In this document: one piece after another, positions 1 through 8,115 of the stretch
Numbering within the stretch: the first letter of the stretch is position 1
How the letters are laid out: the number at the start of each line of letters is the position of its first letter
Origin: Deltaproteobacteria bacterium
Lineage (GTDB): Bacteria; UBA10199; SPLOWO2-01-44-7
NCBI GenBank assembly: GCA_016203765.1
Contig: JACQMB010000145.1
Location: 1 to 64,000 of the forward strand
DNA: 64,000 bases
Direction: 5' to 3'
Notes under the pieces: model-generated
The model's database searches: none
The model's input: only the letters and a program-made list of their open reading frames with translations
Told to the model about the DNA's origin: nothing
Position numbers and translations under genes: made by a program

Positions 1-212
1 ACGAGGCCAAGGCCTTGATCAGAAAATTTGAGGGAGAATTTCCCAAACGCCATTATGACTGGTTTTTGGAATATATTGATATGACGGATGAGGCCTTCAA
101 ATCTTTATGCGATGCATTTCGGTCGCCGCATCTTTGGGCCAAGGTCAATGGGGAGTGGAAATTGAGGCATACGGTCAATGGCGACGGCGTGGATGATAGC
201 GCACATGCCTAA
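1..212 (+). CDS. N-acetyl sugar amidotransferase, C-terminal fragment (cut by window start)
   Basis: Only the last ~69 codons are present, reading in frame from base 3 to the TAA at 210-212. The fragment (EGEFPKRHYDWF, then LWAKVNGEWKLRH) aligns by eye with the end of the complete WbpG/PseA-type amidotransferase at 4428-5642 (DGEFPQIYYEWF, then IWSKENGKWVLK), so it is the 3' end of a paralogue. That family uses a PP-loop ATPase fold to convert an N-acetyl group on an activated sugar to an acetamidino group, with ammonia supplied by a HisH-like glutaminase. The next gene starts inside its last codons. The PP-loop and zinc-finger region would lie upstream of the window and cannot be checked. 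Confidence 0.8.
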   Translation, partial: EAKALIRKFEGEFPKRHYDWFLEYIDMTDEAFKSLCDAFRSPHLWAKVNGEWKLRHTVNGDGVDDSAHA

Positions 213-915
213 GTTCTTTCATTTTCGTGATTTGACTTTTGAAGCCGTGAATCGGGATTTTCAGATTCACACGACAGCGACCGATGGGCAAGCGACCATA
301 GAGGAGATTATAGAAAAGGCCCGATCCATTGGATTGGGGGAAATTGCTTTTACCGAACATGTCCGAAAAACAAGCAATTATTTTTCGGATTTTGTCGCGC
401 AAGTGAAACGGTTAAGGAAGAAAACGGGTGGGATCGCTGTTTATGTCGGGTTGGAAGCCAAGGCCGATGATTTTTCCGGCAACCTGGATGTTTCTGCTTC
501 GGCGTTGCGTGCGGCAGAGATTGTTCTTGGAAGCGTTCATCGCTTCCCGGCCCCAAGGGGTCAATGGATTCAAGCCAAAGAGTTGGTTTATGAGGAGGCG
601 GCCAAGCGCGAACTGGATTTATCTCTTGGACTGTTAAAAAAAGCCCCCATTAATGTTTTGGCCCATCCTGGCGGCATGTGCCAACGCGCTTTTGGGCGTT
701 TTCCCAGAGAATATTTTAGAATCATGATGCAGGCCGCTGTAGAAAGGGACGTGGCCATCGAAATTAATTCTTCCTATCTTGTTGATTTAGACGACTTTCT
801 AAGCCTCTGTAAGGAGGTAAATCCCAAAATCTCCATTGGTTCGGATGTGCACCGCTTATCGGACTTGGGCCTTTGTCGGAATGCGTTGCGTCAAAGGGGT
901 ATTGGATGCCCATAA
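205..915 (+). CDS. PHP-domain phosphoesterase-like protein
   Basis: A 236-residue PHP-domain protein; relatives are metal-dependent phosphoesterases such as histidinol phosphatase. Visible PHP motifs are DFQIHTTATDG (residues 18-28), FTEH (49-52), LGSVH, VLAHPGG and GSDVHR near the C-terminus. The first motif normally reads DxHxH; here the first histidine is Gln20, so one metal ligand is altered. I chose ATG 205, which overlaps the upstream stop by 8 bases; an earlier ATG at 178 would give a longer overlap. It opens a tightly coupled run with an ATP-grasp enzyme, an epimerase and HisF/HisH-like genes. It may dephosphorylate a sugar intermediate, but the substrate cannot be read from sequence. 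Confidence 0.75.
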   Translation: MPKFFHFRDLTFEAVNRDFQIHTTATDGQATIEEIIEKARSIGLGEIAFTEHVRKTSNYFSDFVAQVKRLRKKTGGIAVYVGLEAKADDFSGNLDVSASALRAAEIVLGSVHRFPAPRGQWIQAKELVYEEAAKRELDLSLGLLKKAPINVLAHPGGMCQRAFGRFPREYFRIMMQAAVERDVAIEINSSYLVDLDDFLSLCKEVNPKISIGSDVHRLSDLGLCRNALRQRGIGCP

Positions 916-1922
916 CCATTGCTGTTACGGGCGCCGGCTCTTTGTTTGGACAGGGGATTATTCGTTCTCTGAAGATGTCTCCTCTGAACATTAGAATCAT
1001 TGCGCTCGATTTTTTTTCGAATGCCGTCGGCTTGTATTGGGGTGATAAGCCCTATTTATTGCCGGACATGTTTGGAAAACCAGAAAACGAGAAAAAATAC
1101 TTGGATCAACTCATGGCCGCTTTGAAAAAAGAAAGGGCAGAACTTTTGTTTGTGGGGACCGATTTTGAGATAAAGTTTATTGCTCGGCATCGGCAGATTT
1201 TAGAATCGGAAACAGGCTGTCAAATCGTTGTCAGTTCTCCCCGGGTTTCCGATGTCGCCGACGATAAATGGGAAACGCATCGGTTTCTCAAAGAAAAAGG
1301 ATTTGCAACCCCTCCCTCGACCATCAGCCTGGAAGGATTGGATGATTTTATACAAGAGGTCGGCTTTCCTCTTATTGTAAAACCGAGGCGCGGTTTTCGT
1401 TCCGTAGGGGTTATGCAAGTCAACAACAGGGAGGAACTTGATTTTGCCGTGAAAAAATCTTCGTCGGAGTGGATCATCCAAAAGGCAGTTGGGTCCTCGG
1501 CGCAGGAGTATACTTGTGGCGCGGTGGTTCTTCAAGGAAGGTGTCTTGGAGTTATTGTTATGCGGCGCGACCTCAGAGACGGAAATACCTATCGAGCCTA
1601 CTTGGAACCTCTGCCGGCCCGCTTGGAATCTTCCATTAGAGAAATGGCATTGGCGTTAAATCCTCACGGTTCAGTCAATTTCCAGGGCCGCTTGGATGGG
1701 GAGGATCTCGTTGTCTTTGAAATCAATGCTCGCTTTTCCGGAACTACGATTATTCGCGCTCTTGCCGGGTTTAATGAGGTGGAGGCAGTAGTCCGGACCT
1801 TGGTTTTAAAGGAAAAAGTTTTTCTGCAAGCGAAAAAATATGGAGTGGTGTTGCGCTATTGGGAAGAATTATTTGTTCCGTGGGAAGATTACAACTCCAT
1901 GGGGGCTCTTTTAAAAACATGA
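906..1922 (+). CDS. ATP-grasp domain ligase
   Basis: A 338-residue ATP-grasp enzyme of the carbamoyl-phosphate-synthase-large-subunit-like/PylC-like type. The N-terminal pre-ATP-grasp Rossmann segment begins ITIAVTGAGSLFGQG; the central domain has PLIVKPRRGFRS (ATP-contacting lysine region); near the end FEINARFSGTT is the Mg-binding Glu-x-Asn strand. Family members join a carboxylate to an amine or other nucleophile through an acyl-phosphate. ATG 906 was chosen over an upstream in-frame start at 873 because it gives a short overlap with the PHP gene and places the Rossmann strand at the normal distance. Its partner substrate is unknown; the context suggests attachment of an amino acid or acyl group to a sugar. 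Confidence 0.8.
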   Translation: MPITIAVTGAGSLFGQGIIRSLKMSPLNIRIIALDFFSNAVGLYWGDKPYLLPDMFGKPENEKKYLDQLMAALKKERAELLFVGTDFEIKFIARHRQILESETGCQIVVSSPRVSDVADDKWETHRFLKEKGFATPPSTISLEGLDDFIQEVGFPLIVKPRRGFRSVGVMQVNNREELDFAVKKSSSEWIIQKAVGSSAQEYTCGAVVLQGRCLGVIVMRRDLRDGNTYRAYLEPLPARLESSIREMALALNPHGSVNFQGRLDGEDLVVFEINARFSGTTIIRALAGFNEVEAVVRTLVLKEKVFLQAKKYGVVLRYWEELFVPWEDYNSMGALLKT

Positions 1923-2836
1923 ATCGTGTTTTGGTAACGGGGGCTAACGGTTTTTTTGGCCGGCATTTGGTCTCGCATCTCCTTGAGAGAGGTTATGATG
2001 TGATCGCAGGGGCGCGAAACAAAGAGACGTTGGTAAAAATTTTTCCCAAAGTCATTTCTTTAAACATTCTCAATCAAGAAGAATTTCAGCATATTTCATA
2101 TCCGGTCGATGTTATTATCCACGCGGCGGCACAGCGGTTGGGTCCGGAGCAAGATCCTCACTCTATTCGATCCTTGTTCAATACGAATGTTTTTGGAACA
2201 CTCAACGTATTGCACTATGCCTTGGCCTTGGGCATAAAAAAAGTAATCTATTGTTCCTCTCTTTGTGTTTACACGCTCCCACAGCAGTTGCCCATTAGTG
2301 AAGAGGGGCGGACCTCTCCATTGGGGAACTTAGATAGTTATTATGGCATTTCAAAGTTGACCGGGGAACTTCTTTTGGAACAGATTCGATGTGATAAAAA
2401 ATTGCATGTGACGTCCTTGCGGCTCGGACGCATTTATGGGCCGGGAGATAACTCGGGAGGTCTGTTGACGGAATGGAAAAGTAAGGCAGAGCAAGGAGAG
2501 ACCATCGATGTTTATGGCAATGGGGAGCGAAGCCTCGATTTTATTTATATTGAAGACGTCGTGGAAGGGATAGAAAGTATTCTTAAAGAGGAAGGGATGG
2601 ATGGCGTCATGAATTTGAGCAGTGGTGTGGAAACCACCTGGAAAACTTTGGCACAGACTTTTGTTGAAGTCTTCTCACGTCCCGAAAGGCCTTCTCTGCT
2701 CAATTACGTTTCCACGGGCAATAAAACACGTTGTTATTTGGACAATTCTAAAATAAGAAAAGCTTCGGGTTTTATCCCCCGCTATTCCTTAAAAGAAGGG
2801 TTTTTGGCCTGGAAGGAAAATTTAAAAAAAAGCTAA
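1919..2836 (+). CDS. NAD-dependent sugar epimerase/dehydratase
   Basis: A 305-residue extended short-chain dehydrogenase. The glycine-rich NAD loop is VLVTGANGFFG at residues 4-14; the catalytic region has a serine pair before VY and a YYGISK element (Tyr-x-x-x-Lys). The family acts on nucleotide sugars at C4 or elsewhere. ATG 1919 overlaps the ATP-grasp stop as ATGA, and an upstream in-frame start at 1859 would only extend into that gene. It could be the 4,6-dehydratase or epimerase step of the nonulosonic acid route, but I do not see a feature that fixes the substrate. Confidence 0.8.
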   Translation: MNRVLVTGANGFFGRHLVSHLLERGYDVIAGARNKETLVKIFPKVISLNILNQEEFQHISYPVDVIIHAAAQRLGPEQDPHSIRSLFNTNVFGTLNVLHYALALGIKKVIYCSSLCVYTLPQQLPISEEGRTSPLGNLDSYYGISKLTGELLLEQIRCDKKLHVTSLRLGRIYGPGDNSGGLLTEWKSKAEQGETIDVYGNGERSLDFIYIEDVVEGIESILKEEGMDGVMNLSSGVETTWKTLAQTFVEVFSRPERPSLLNYVSTGNKTRCYLDNSKIRKASGFIPRYSLKEGFLAWKENLKKS

Positions 2837-2845
2837 TCCTCGCTT

Positions 2846-3739
2846 GTGAAAAACAGAAGAATTATAGCTCGATTGGATATCAAGGGCCCGAACCTGGTTA
2901 AGGGGATTCAATTTGATGGTAATCGGGCCTTGGGATTGTCCGAGGATTTTGCTTACCTTTATTATCAAGAGGGCGCCGACGAAATGATTTTTTACGATAC
3001 GGTCGCCAGTTTGTATCGGAGGAATAATTTAATCGAATTTGTGACGGCCGTTTCCAAACATATCTTTGTGCCGCTGACGGTCTCTGGCGGTATCCGCAAT
3101 GTGGAGGATGTGCAAAAAATCCTGCGGGCCGGTGCGGATAAGGTGGCGATTAACACCGCGGCCATTGCCAACACTTCCTTGATAAAAATTTCGGCCGAAG
3201 CCTTCGGCTCTCAATGCGTCCTTGCTGGGATTGAAGCTAAACGGAAGGAAAATGGGGATTATGAGGCATGGGTTGATTACGGCCGCGAGCCGACGGGTGT
3301 TAATGTTGTGGAATGGGCGCAGAGAGTTGTTGACTTTGGAGCGGGGGAAATTCTTTTGACATCTATTGACCGGGAGGGAACCGGCAATGGATATGATCTC
3401 GAACTAACGGCGCGGGTTGCTCAAAGTGTTCCAGTCCCGGTTATTGCCTCGGGAGGTGCGGGTCGCAAGAGCCACGTTTTAGATGTTATTCATGAGGGGC
3501 GAGCGGATGCCGTCGCCGTTGCTTCCATGTTCCATTATTATTACGCAAAACCGTTGCAGAGAATGTATTCCTCGACCAATGCCGATGGGTTGCGTTTGGG
3601 CGCTCAAATTGACGAGGGAAATTTGGAATTTCTCAATGCACGTTATGGCGGGATTTTGGAGAGACGTTTTGATCCTATTTCTGTTAAAGGGCTTAAGAGT
3701 TTTCTCGCCGGGTCAGGAATACAGTGCAGGAATATGTGA
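2846..3739 (+). CDS. HisF-like (AglZ/HisF2 family) acetamidino-modification protein
   Basis: A 297-residue (beta/alpha)8-barrel homologue of the cyclase subunit of imidazole glycerol phosphate synthase. HisF hallmarks are IARLDIKG with Asp11, VSGGIRNVEDV, GADKVAINT, ILLTSIDREGTGNGYD and IASGGAG. The second catalytic acid of canonical HisF (Asp130, in AIDAKR) is Glu130 here (GIEAKR). Together with the HisH-like neighbour and the amidotransferase at 4428, it matches the hisF2/hisH2 plus wbpG/pseA sets found with acetamidino-sugar genes. There the HisF-like partner is thought to relay ammonia or assist amidotransfer rather than make histidine. The start is GTG 2846; no other histidine gene is present nearby, apart from an unrelated HisC-like aminotransferase. 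Confidence 0.85.
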   Translation: MKNRRIIARLDIKGPNLVKGIQFDGNRALGLSEDFAYLYYQEGADEMIFYDTVASLYRRNNLIEFVTAVSKHIFVPLTVSGGIRNVEDVQKILRAGADKVAINTAAIANTSLIKISAEAFGSQCVLAGIEAKRKENGDYEAWVDYGREPTGVNVVEWAQRVVDFGAGEILLTSIDREGTGNGYDLELTARVAQSVPVPVIASGGAGRKSHVLDVIHEGRADAVAVASMFHYYYAKPLQRMYSSTNADGLRLGAQIDEGNLEFLNARYGGILERRFDPISVKGLKSFLAGSGIQCRNM

Positions 3740-3755
3740 TGCCCTAGGTTGCCGT

Positions 3756-4397
3756 ATGAATAAACCGCCAACCATCGTTATTATTGATTATGGTTGTGGG
3801 AATTTATTCAGTATCCAGCGCGCTTTAACGGAACTGGATGTTCCATCAACCATCAGCAGGAATCCGGATGAAATTGCCAAGGCAGATAAAATTATTCTGC
3901 CTGGAGTAGGGGCCTTTGGAAAGGGGATGGAAAATATCCGGCGATTCGGTTTGTTGGAAGTTCTCGGTGCTTTTGTCGCATCCGGCCGTCCCGTTTTGGG
4001 CATTTGTCTTGGAATGCAGTTGTTGATGCGTGCATCGCATGAATTCGGTTATCACGAGGGGCTTCATTGGATTCCCGGGCAAGTGACCAAACTGAGGCCG
4101 GGACAACCGGGAGAGGAAACCGTTAAAATTCCTCATGTCGGTTGGAGCCCGGTTAATTTTAACTCAAATAACGACGGCCTATTTCATCGGTTACAAAACG
4201 GAACCTATATGTATTTCCTTCATTCCTACTTTGTAACTACAGAGAACCCAATGTGTGGCATCGCGACGACAACGTATGGAAACAATGTTTTTTGTTCAGC
4301 CTGTTGCAAGGAAAATATCGTTGGCGTTCAGTTTCATCCGGAAATCAGCGGACCATCGGGGTTGCGGTTATTGCAAAATTTTGTCTTTTTAAAATGA
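3756..4397 (+). CDS. HisH-like glutamine amidotransferase (acetamidino sugar synthesis)
   Basis: A 213-residue class I glutamine amidotransferase. The catalytic triad is Cys84 (GICLGMQLL), His194 and Glu196 (VQFHPEIS), and the N-terminus IVIIDYGCGN is typical of HisH. It should hydrolyse glutamine and pass ammonia to the N-acetyl sugar amidotransferase encoded next, probably in a complex with the HisF-like protein just upstream. ATG 3756 was chosen; the frame is open much further 5' but that part overlaps hisF and has no HisH similarity. Seventeen bases separate it from the HisF-like gene. Confidence 0.88.
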   Translation: MNKPPTIVIIDYGCGNLFSIQRALTELDVPSTISRNPDEIAKADKIILPGVGAFGKGMENIRRFGLLEVLGAFVASGRPVLGICLGMQLLMRASHEFGYHEGLHWIPGQVTKLRPGQPGEETVKIPHVGWSPVNFNSNNDGLFHRLQNGTYMYFLHSYFVTTENPMCGIATTTYGNNVFCSACCKENIVGVQFHPEISGPSGLRLLQNFVFLK

Positions 4398-4427
4398 ACA
4401 AAGAAAGAAAGGGGCGATAGAAGGGGG

Positions 4428-5642
4428 ATGCAGACATTTGACAGACAATTGTCGAAACTTCCCAAGGAAGTGCGGTTTTGCCGCAATTGTGTGGTTTCCA
4501 ACCAAAGACCGCGCACCGAATTTAATGATCAGGGGATTTGCAATGCATGCCAATGGTCCTACGAGAAAGATCATGTTGTCGATTGGAAAAAAAGGGAACG
4601 CGAACTCCAGGATATTTGTAATCGTTATCGAAGCTCGGATGGCAGTTTTGACGTTGTCGTTCCTTGTTCCGGGGGAAAAGACAGCGCTTTTGTCGCCCAT
4701 CAATTAAAATACCGCTACGGAATGCATCCGTTGTGCGTTACGTGGTCTCCATTTGAGTATACGGAAATTGGCTGGGAAAATTTAAAAAATTTCACTCGTT
4801 CGGGTTTTAATAACATCCTGGGGCAACCCGATCAATGTATCCACCGCCGTCTCTCTAAACTCTGTTTTGAGTTGCTGGGGGATCCTTGGCAGCCTTTTAC
4901 TTTTGGTCAAAAATTTTGGGCATTTCATATTGCGCACAAATTCAAAATCCCGCTTATCTTTTACGGAGAAAACGGAGAGGTCGAATACGGCGGTTCGATG
5001 AAATACAAAAACTTGCCCAAGGAAAATCCGCATGATTTTGTCGAACACTATTTTAAGGGAATAACGGTGGATAATATCGTTGAAGTCGGACTGGAGCGGG
5101 GAATTTTTAAAAAGGCGGAGATCAAACCCCACACTTTTCAACTTTATAAGCCTCCGCCGCTTGACGAAGTCGTGAAGAGCGGCATTGAAATGCATTGGTA
5201 CTCCTATTACAGCAAGTGGGTCCCCCAAGAAAATTTTTATTATGCCGTTGAAAATACCGGTTTTAAAACAAATCCGGCGGGCCGTTCGGAAGGGACATAT
5301 ACCAAATATGCTTCTTTGGATGACAAGCTCGATGGGTTTCACTGGTACATGAGCTATATGAAGTTCGGTATGGGGCGGGCCAGCCGGGATGTCCAGCAAG
5401 ACATACGAAGACATCATATTACCCGTGAAGAGGGGGTGGCGTTAGTGCAGCGATATGACGGGGAATTCCCTCAAATCTATTATGAATGGTTCAAAGACTA
5501 CTGTCAGATCGACGACGGTTATTTTTGGGGCGTCTGCGATTTTTATCGCGGGATGTCCAATATTTGGTCCAAAGAGAATGGAAAGTGGGTTCTGAAAGCC
5601 GTTGTGCAAAATTTGGATGGGGACTTTTTCAAATCCATATAA
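4428..5642 (+). CDS. N-acetyl sugar amidotransferase (WbpG/PseA type)
   Basis: A complete 404-residue enzyme. An N-terminal zinc ribbon is formed by Cys18/Cys21 and Cys38/Cys41, followed by the PP-loop ATP-pyrophosphatase motif SGGKDS at 81-86. The family adenylates the acetamido oxygen of an activated sugar and replaces it with ammonia, giving an acetamidino group on legionaminic/pseudaminic-type acids or on uronic acids. Ammonia would come from the HisH-like protein at 3756. The ATG has a purine-rich GAAGGGGG just upstream. The last ~70 residues resemble the fragment at the window start, so the locus encodes two such enzymes. Confidence 0.9.
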   Translation: MQTFDRQLSKLPKEVRFCRNCVVSNQRPRTEFNDQGICNACQWSYEKDHVVDWKKRERELQDICNRYRSSDGSFDVVVPCSGGKDSAFVAHQLKYRYGMHPLCVTWSPFEYTEIGWENLKNFTRSGFNNILGQPDQCIHRRLSKLCFELLGDPWQPFTFGQKFWAFHIAHKFKIPLIFYGENGEVEYGGSMKYKNLPKENPHDFVEHYFKGITVDNIVEVGLERGIFKKAEIKPHTFQLYKPPPLDEVVKSGIEMHWYSYYSKWVPQENFYYAVENTGFKTNPAGRSEGTYTKYASLDDKLDGFHWYMSYMKFGMGRASRDVQQDIRRHHITREEGVALVQRYDGEFPQIYYEWFKDYCQIDDGYFWGVCDFYRGMSNIWSKENGKWVLKAVVQNLDGDFFKSI

Positions 5643-6624
5643 AGTCGCAGTCGTCGGCACGGGCAGTATGGGCTTGCGTCATCTGTCCCTTTTAAAAGAA
5701 ATAAAAGGGGTTATGCCGATCGCCATTCCGAAAAGAAATGACCGGAGGGTTGAACTGAATTCACAGGGATTTCAAACAGCCGCTTCCCTAAAACAGGCAG
5801 CCGAGGAAGGAACCAATCTGGCCATTATTGCTTCCAACACCGGCCAGCATGCCGCGGATGCCCTCGAAGCGCTGGAATGCGGGATGGATCTTTTGGTGGA
5901 AAAACCGTTAAGTGTGGATGCCGAAAGCGCCCGGAGCGTTTACGAAGGTTCTAAGAGAAGGAATAAAAAATTGTTTGTCGGTTGCGTATTGCGTTGTTCG
6001 ACGTCCCTCCAAACCTTCCGGGAATGGCTTCCTAGGATCGGCAAGGTCTATGCCGTGACAGTCGAATGCCAATCTTTTTTGCCCACTTGGAGACCGAACC
6101 ATCCCTATCGGCAATCCTATTCGGCCAAAACGGAAGAGGGGGGGGTGTTGCGCGATTTGATTCATGAAATTGATTACGCCACCTGGATTTTTGGGTTTCC
6201 GGAAAAGATCCAAGCGCACTTGAAAAATACCGGCCGCCTCTCCATTGAGGCTGAGGAATTCGCCCGGCTTTGGTGGGAAACAAAAGGGGGTGTCTCCGTT
6301 TCCGTGTGCCTCGATTATTTATCCAAAATTCCCAGAAGGCATGTGACCGCTTTCGGGGAAAAAGGAAATTTGGAATGGGATGGTCTGGTTCGCAAAACAT
6401 CTGTTGCCATCTCGGATTATCCAAAAGAAGAGAGGGTGGAGCCGGACTTGTCCGCGATATACAAAACGCAGTTGGAAGAGTGGCTTGAGGCTTGCCGAAC
6501 GCAGAATCGCGCGACTTGGTTGGCCACCGGCCTGGAAGGGATCCGGGTCTTGAGCATTTGTGATGCCGCTCGCTTGGCCTCCGAAACAAGGCGGGAGGAA
6601 ACCGTCTCTTATTTGCACGGATGA
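5617..6624 (+). CDS. Gfo/Idh/MocA family oxidoreductase
   Basis: A 335-residue NAD(P)-dependent oxidoreductase. The Rossmann motif is VAVVGTGSMG near the N-terminus, and the family's catalytic lysine lies in VEKPLS. Members oxidise or reduce sugars, often at C3 of nucleotide-linked uronic acids or inositols. ATG 5617 overlaps the amidotransferase stop by 26 bases; a GTG at 5602 is an alternative. It sits between the acetamidino genes and the CMP-sugar synthetase, where a PtmD-like or similar sugar-modifying step is expected, but the substrate is not evident. Confidence 0.82.
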   Translation: MGTFSNPYKVAVVGTGSMGLRHLSLLKEIKGVMPIAIPKRNDRRVELNSQGFQTAASLKQAAEEGTNLAIIASNTGQHAADALEALECGMDLLVEKPLSVDAESARSVYEGSKRRNKKLFVGCVLRCSTSLQTFREWLPRIGKVYAVTVECQSFLPTWRPNHPYRQSYSAKTEEGGVLRDLIHEIDYATWIFGFPEKIQAHLKNTGRLSIEAEEFARLWWETKGGVSVSVCLDYLSKIPRRHVTAFGEKGNLEWDGLVRKTSVAISDYPKEERVEPDLSAIYKTQLEEWLEACRTQNRATWLATGLEGIRVLSICDAARLASETRREETVSYLHG

Positions 6625-7355
6625 GAAAAAATCCAAAAATGTTGGCTTTGATCCCCGCCCGTGGTGGTTCCAAGGGACTCCCCGGGAAAAATATCCTCCC
6701 CTTTTCCGGTCATCCTTTGATCGCTCATTCCATTTTTATGGCAAAAATGTGTCCTTTGATATCACGCATTGTTATCAGTACCGATGATCCCAAAATCGCG
6801 GAGATAGCCAGTGACTACGGTGCGGAGGTGCCATTTTTGCGGCCCAGGGAATTGGCAAAAGATGAAACACCGATGTGGCCGGTGGTGCGCCATGCCTTGC
6901 AAACCGTGGAGGGGAAAAATGGCGAACAATATGAGTATTTATTATTGCTCGATCCCACCTCTCCCGGCCGGATTCCGGAAGACGTTGAAAAGGCTTTTGA
7001 GCGTTTGCAAGCGGAAAAAAGGGCCGACGGCATTATCGGCGTTTCACGGCCCTCCTTCAATCCCATTTGGCATTGTGTGGTTGAAAAAGAGGGCTGGATG
7101 TCACGCCTGATGGAAGAGGGTCACCGTTATCACCGCCGTCAAGACGTTCCATCGGTCTATCGGATCAACGCCTCCCTTTATATTTGGAGAAGAGATTTTA
7201 TTTACGCCTGTGAAAGCGAATGGACCAAAAAGGGGCGTTTTTTGATTCATGAAATTCCGGAATCGAGGGCCATTCACATTGATGATCTTCATGAATTTAA
7301 AGTGGCCGAACTGTTAGTGAAAAAAAATCTGATCATCCTCCCCTGGATTCGGTAA
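6621..7355 (+). CDS. CMP-nonulosonic acid synthetase (acylneuraminate cytidylyltransferase)
   Basis: A 244-residue cytidylyltransferase. The N-terminal CTP-binding motif IPARGGSKGLPGKN at residues 11-24 is the signature of NeuA/LegF/PseF enzymes, and LLLLDPTSP supplies the metal-binding aspartate region. It activates a nonulosonic acid as its CMP derivative for transfer to the glycan or a protein. ATG 6621 overlaps the Gfo/Idh stop as ATGA. With the SDR that follows it resembles the ptmB/ptmA pair of flagellin glycosylation loci. NeuB is two genes downstream, supporting a sialic-acid-like product. Confidence 0.9.
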   Translation: MRKNPKMLALIPARGGSKGLPGKNILPFSGHPLIAHSIFMAKMCPLISRIVISTDDPKIAEIASDYGAEVPFLRPRELAKDETPMWPVVRHALQTVEGKNGEQYEYLLLLDPTSPGRIPEDVEKAFERLQAEKRADGIIGVSRPSFNPIWHCVVEKEGWMSRLMEEGHRYHRRQDVPSVYRINASLYIWRRDFIYACESEWTKKGRFLIHEIPESRAIHIDDLHEFKVAELLVKKNLIILPWIR

Positions 7356-7356
7356 T

Positions 7357-8115
7357 ATGAAAACATTAAATGAACTCATGCGGTTGGATGGCAGACGGGC
7401 CCTCGTCATGGGAGGAAGCGGACATATTGGCCGGGTCGCTTGCGAAACACTCAAAGAATTGGGAGCCAGGGTTGCCGTTTTGGACGCGCAGCCGTCTGAC
7501 GGATTATTTTTCCCTTGTGATTTAAAAGACGAGGCGGCGACAAGAAAAACAATCCGTTATGCCATTCATGAATTGAAAGGACTGGATATTTTAATTCATC
7601 TCGCGGCTTACGTCGGGACCACAAAAATTCCAGGCTGGGCCGTTCCCTTTGAGAAACAAACCGTTCAGGCCTGGGAGGAAGCGTTAAAAGTGAATCTCAC
7701 ATCCGTTTTTGTCGGCGTTCAGGAAAGCCGGGAGGATCTTCAAACATCCGCGCATGGTTCCGTTGTTTTGTTTTCGTCTATTTACGGAATAATTGGCCCG
7801 GACTTCCGGCTTTATGAGGGGACGGAAATGGCCAACCCCGCCGCCTACAACGCTTCCAAAGGGGGCATTTTGCAGATGACAAAATATTTTGCGACTTTGT
7901 TGGCGCCCAAGGTGCGCGTGAATGCCATTTCACCCGGCGGCATCCATCGAAATCAGCCCAATGCTTTCGTGGAGAGATATCGGCAAAAAACGCCTCTGGG
8001 CCGCATGGGAAGAGAGGAAGATTTGAAAGGGGCCGTCGCCTATTTAGTCGGTGATTTGTCGTGTTATGTGACTGGCCACAATTTGGTGATTGATGGAGGA
8101 TTCAGCATATGGTGA
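7357..8115 (+). CDS. SDR oxidoreductase (PtmA-like)
   Basis: A 252-residue classical short-chain dehydrogenase. The cofactor loop is VMGGSGHIGR near residue 16, and the active-site Tyr-x-x-x-Lys is in YNASKGG; the C-terminus LVIDGGFSIW is typical. The position between a CMP-sugar synthetase and NeuB matches ptmA of Campylobacter-like nonulosonate loci, where it is thought to adjust the oxidation state of the sugar or its precursor. The substrate is inferred only from context. It starts one base after the preceding stop. Confidence 0.82.
   Translation: MKTLNELMRLDGRRALVMGGSGHIGRVACETLKELGARVAVLDAQPSDGLFFPCDLKDEAATRKTIRYAIHELKGLDILIHLAAYVGTTKIPGWAVPFEKQTVQAWEEALKVNLTSVFVGVQESREDLQTSAHGSVVLFSSIYGIIGPDFRLYEGTEMANPAAYNASKGGILQMTKYFATLLAPKVRVNAISPGGIHRNQPNAFVERYRQKTPLGRMGREEDLKGAVAYLVGDLSCYVTGHNLVIDGGFSIW

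Noticed and set aside
3483..3755. N-terminal extension of the HisH-like gene
   Set aside because: The frame is open but lies inside the HisF-like gene and has no HisH similarity; ATG 3756 gives a normal length.
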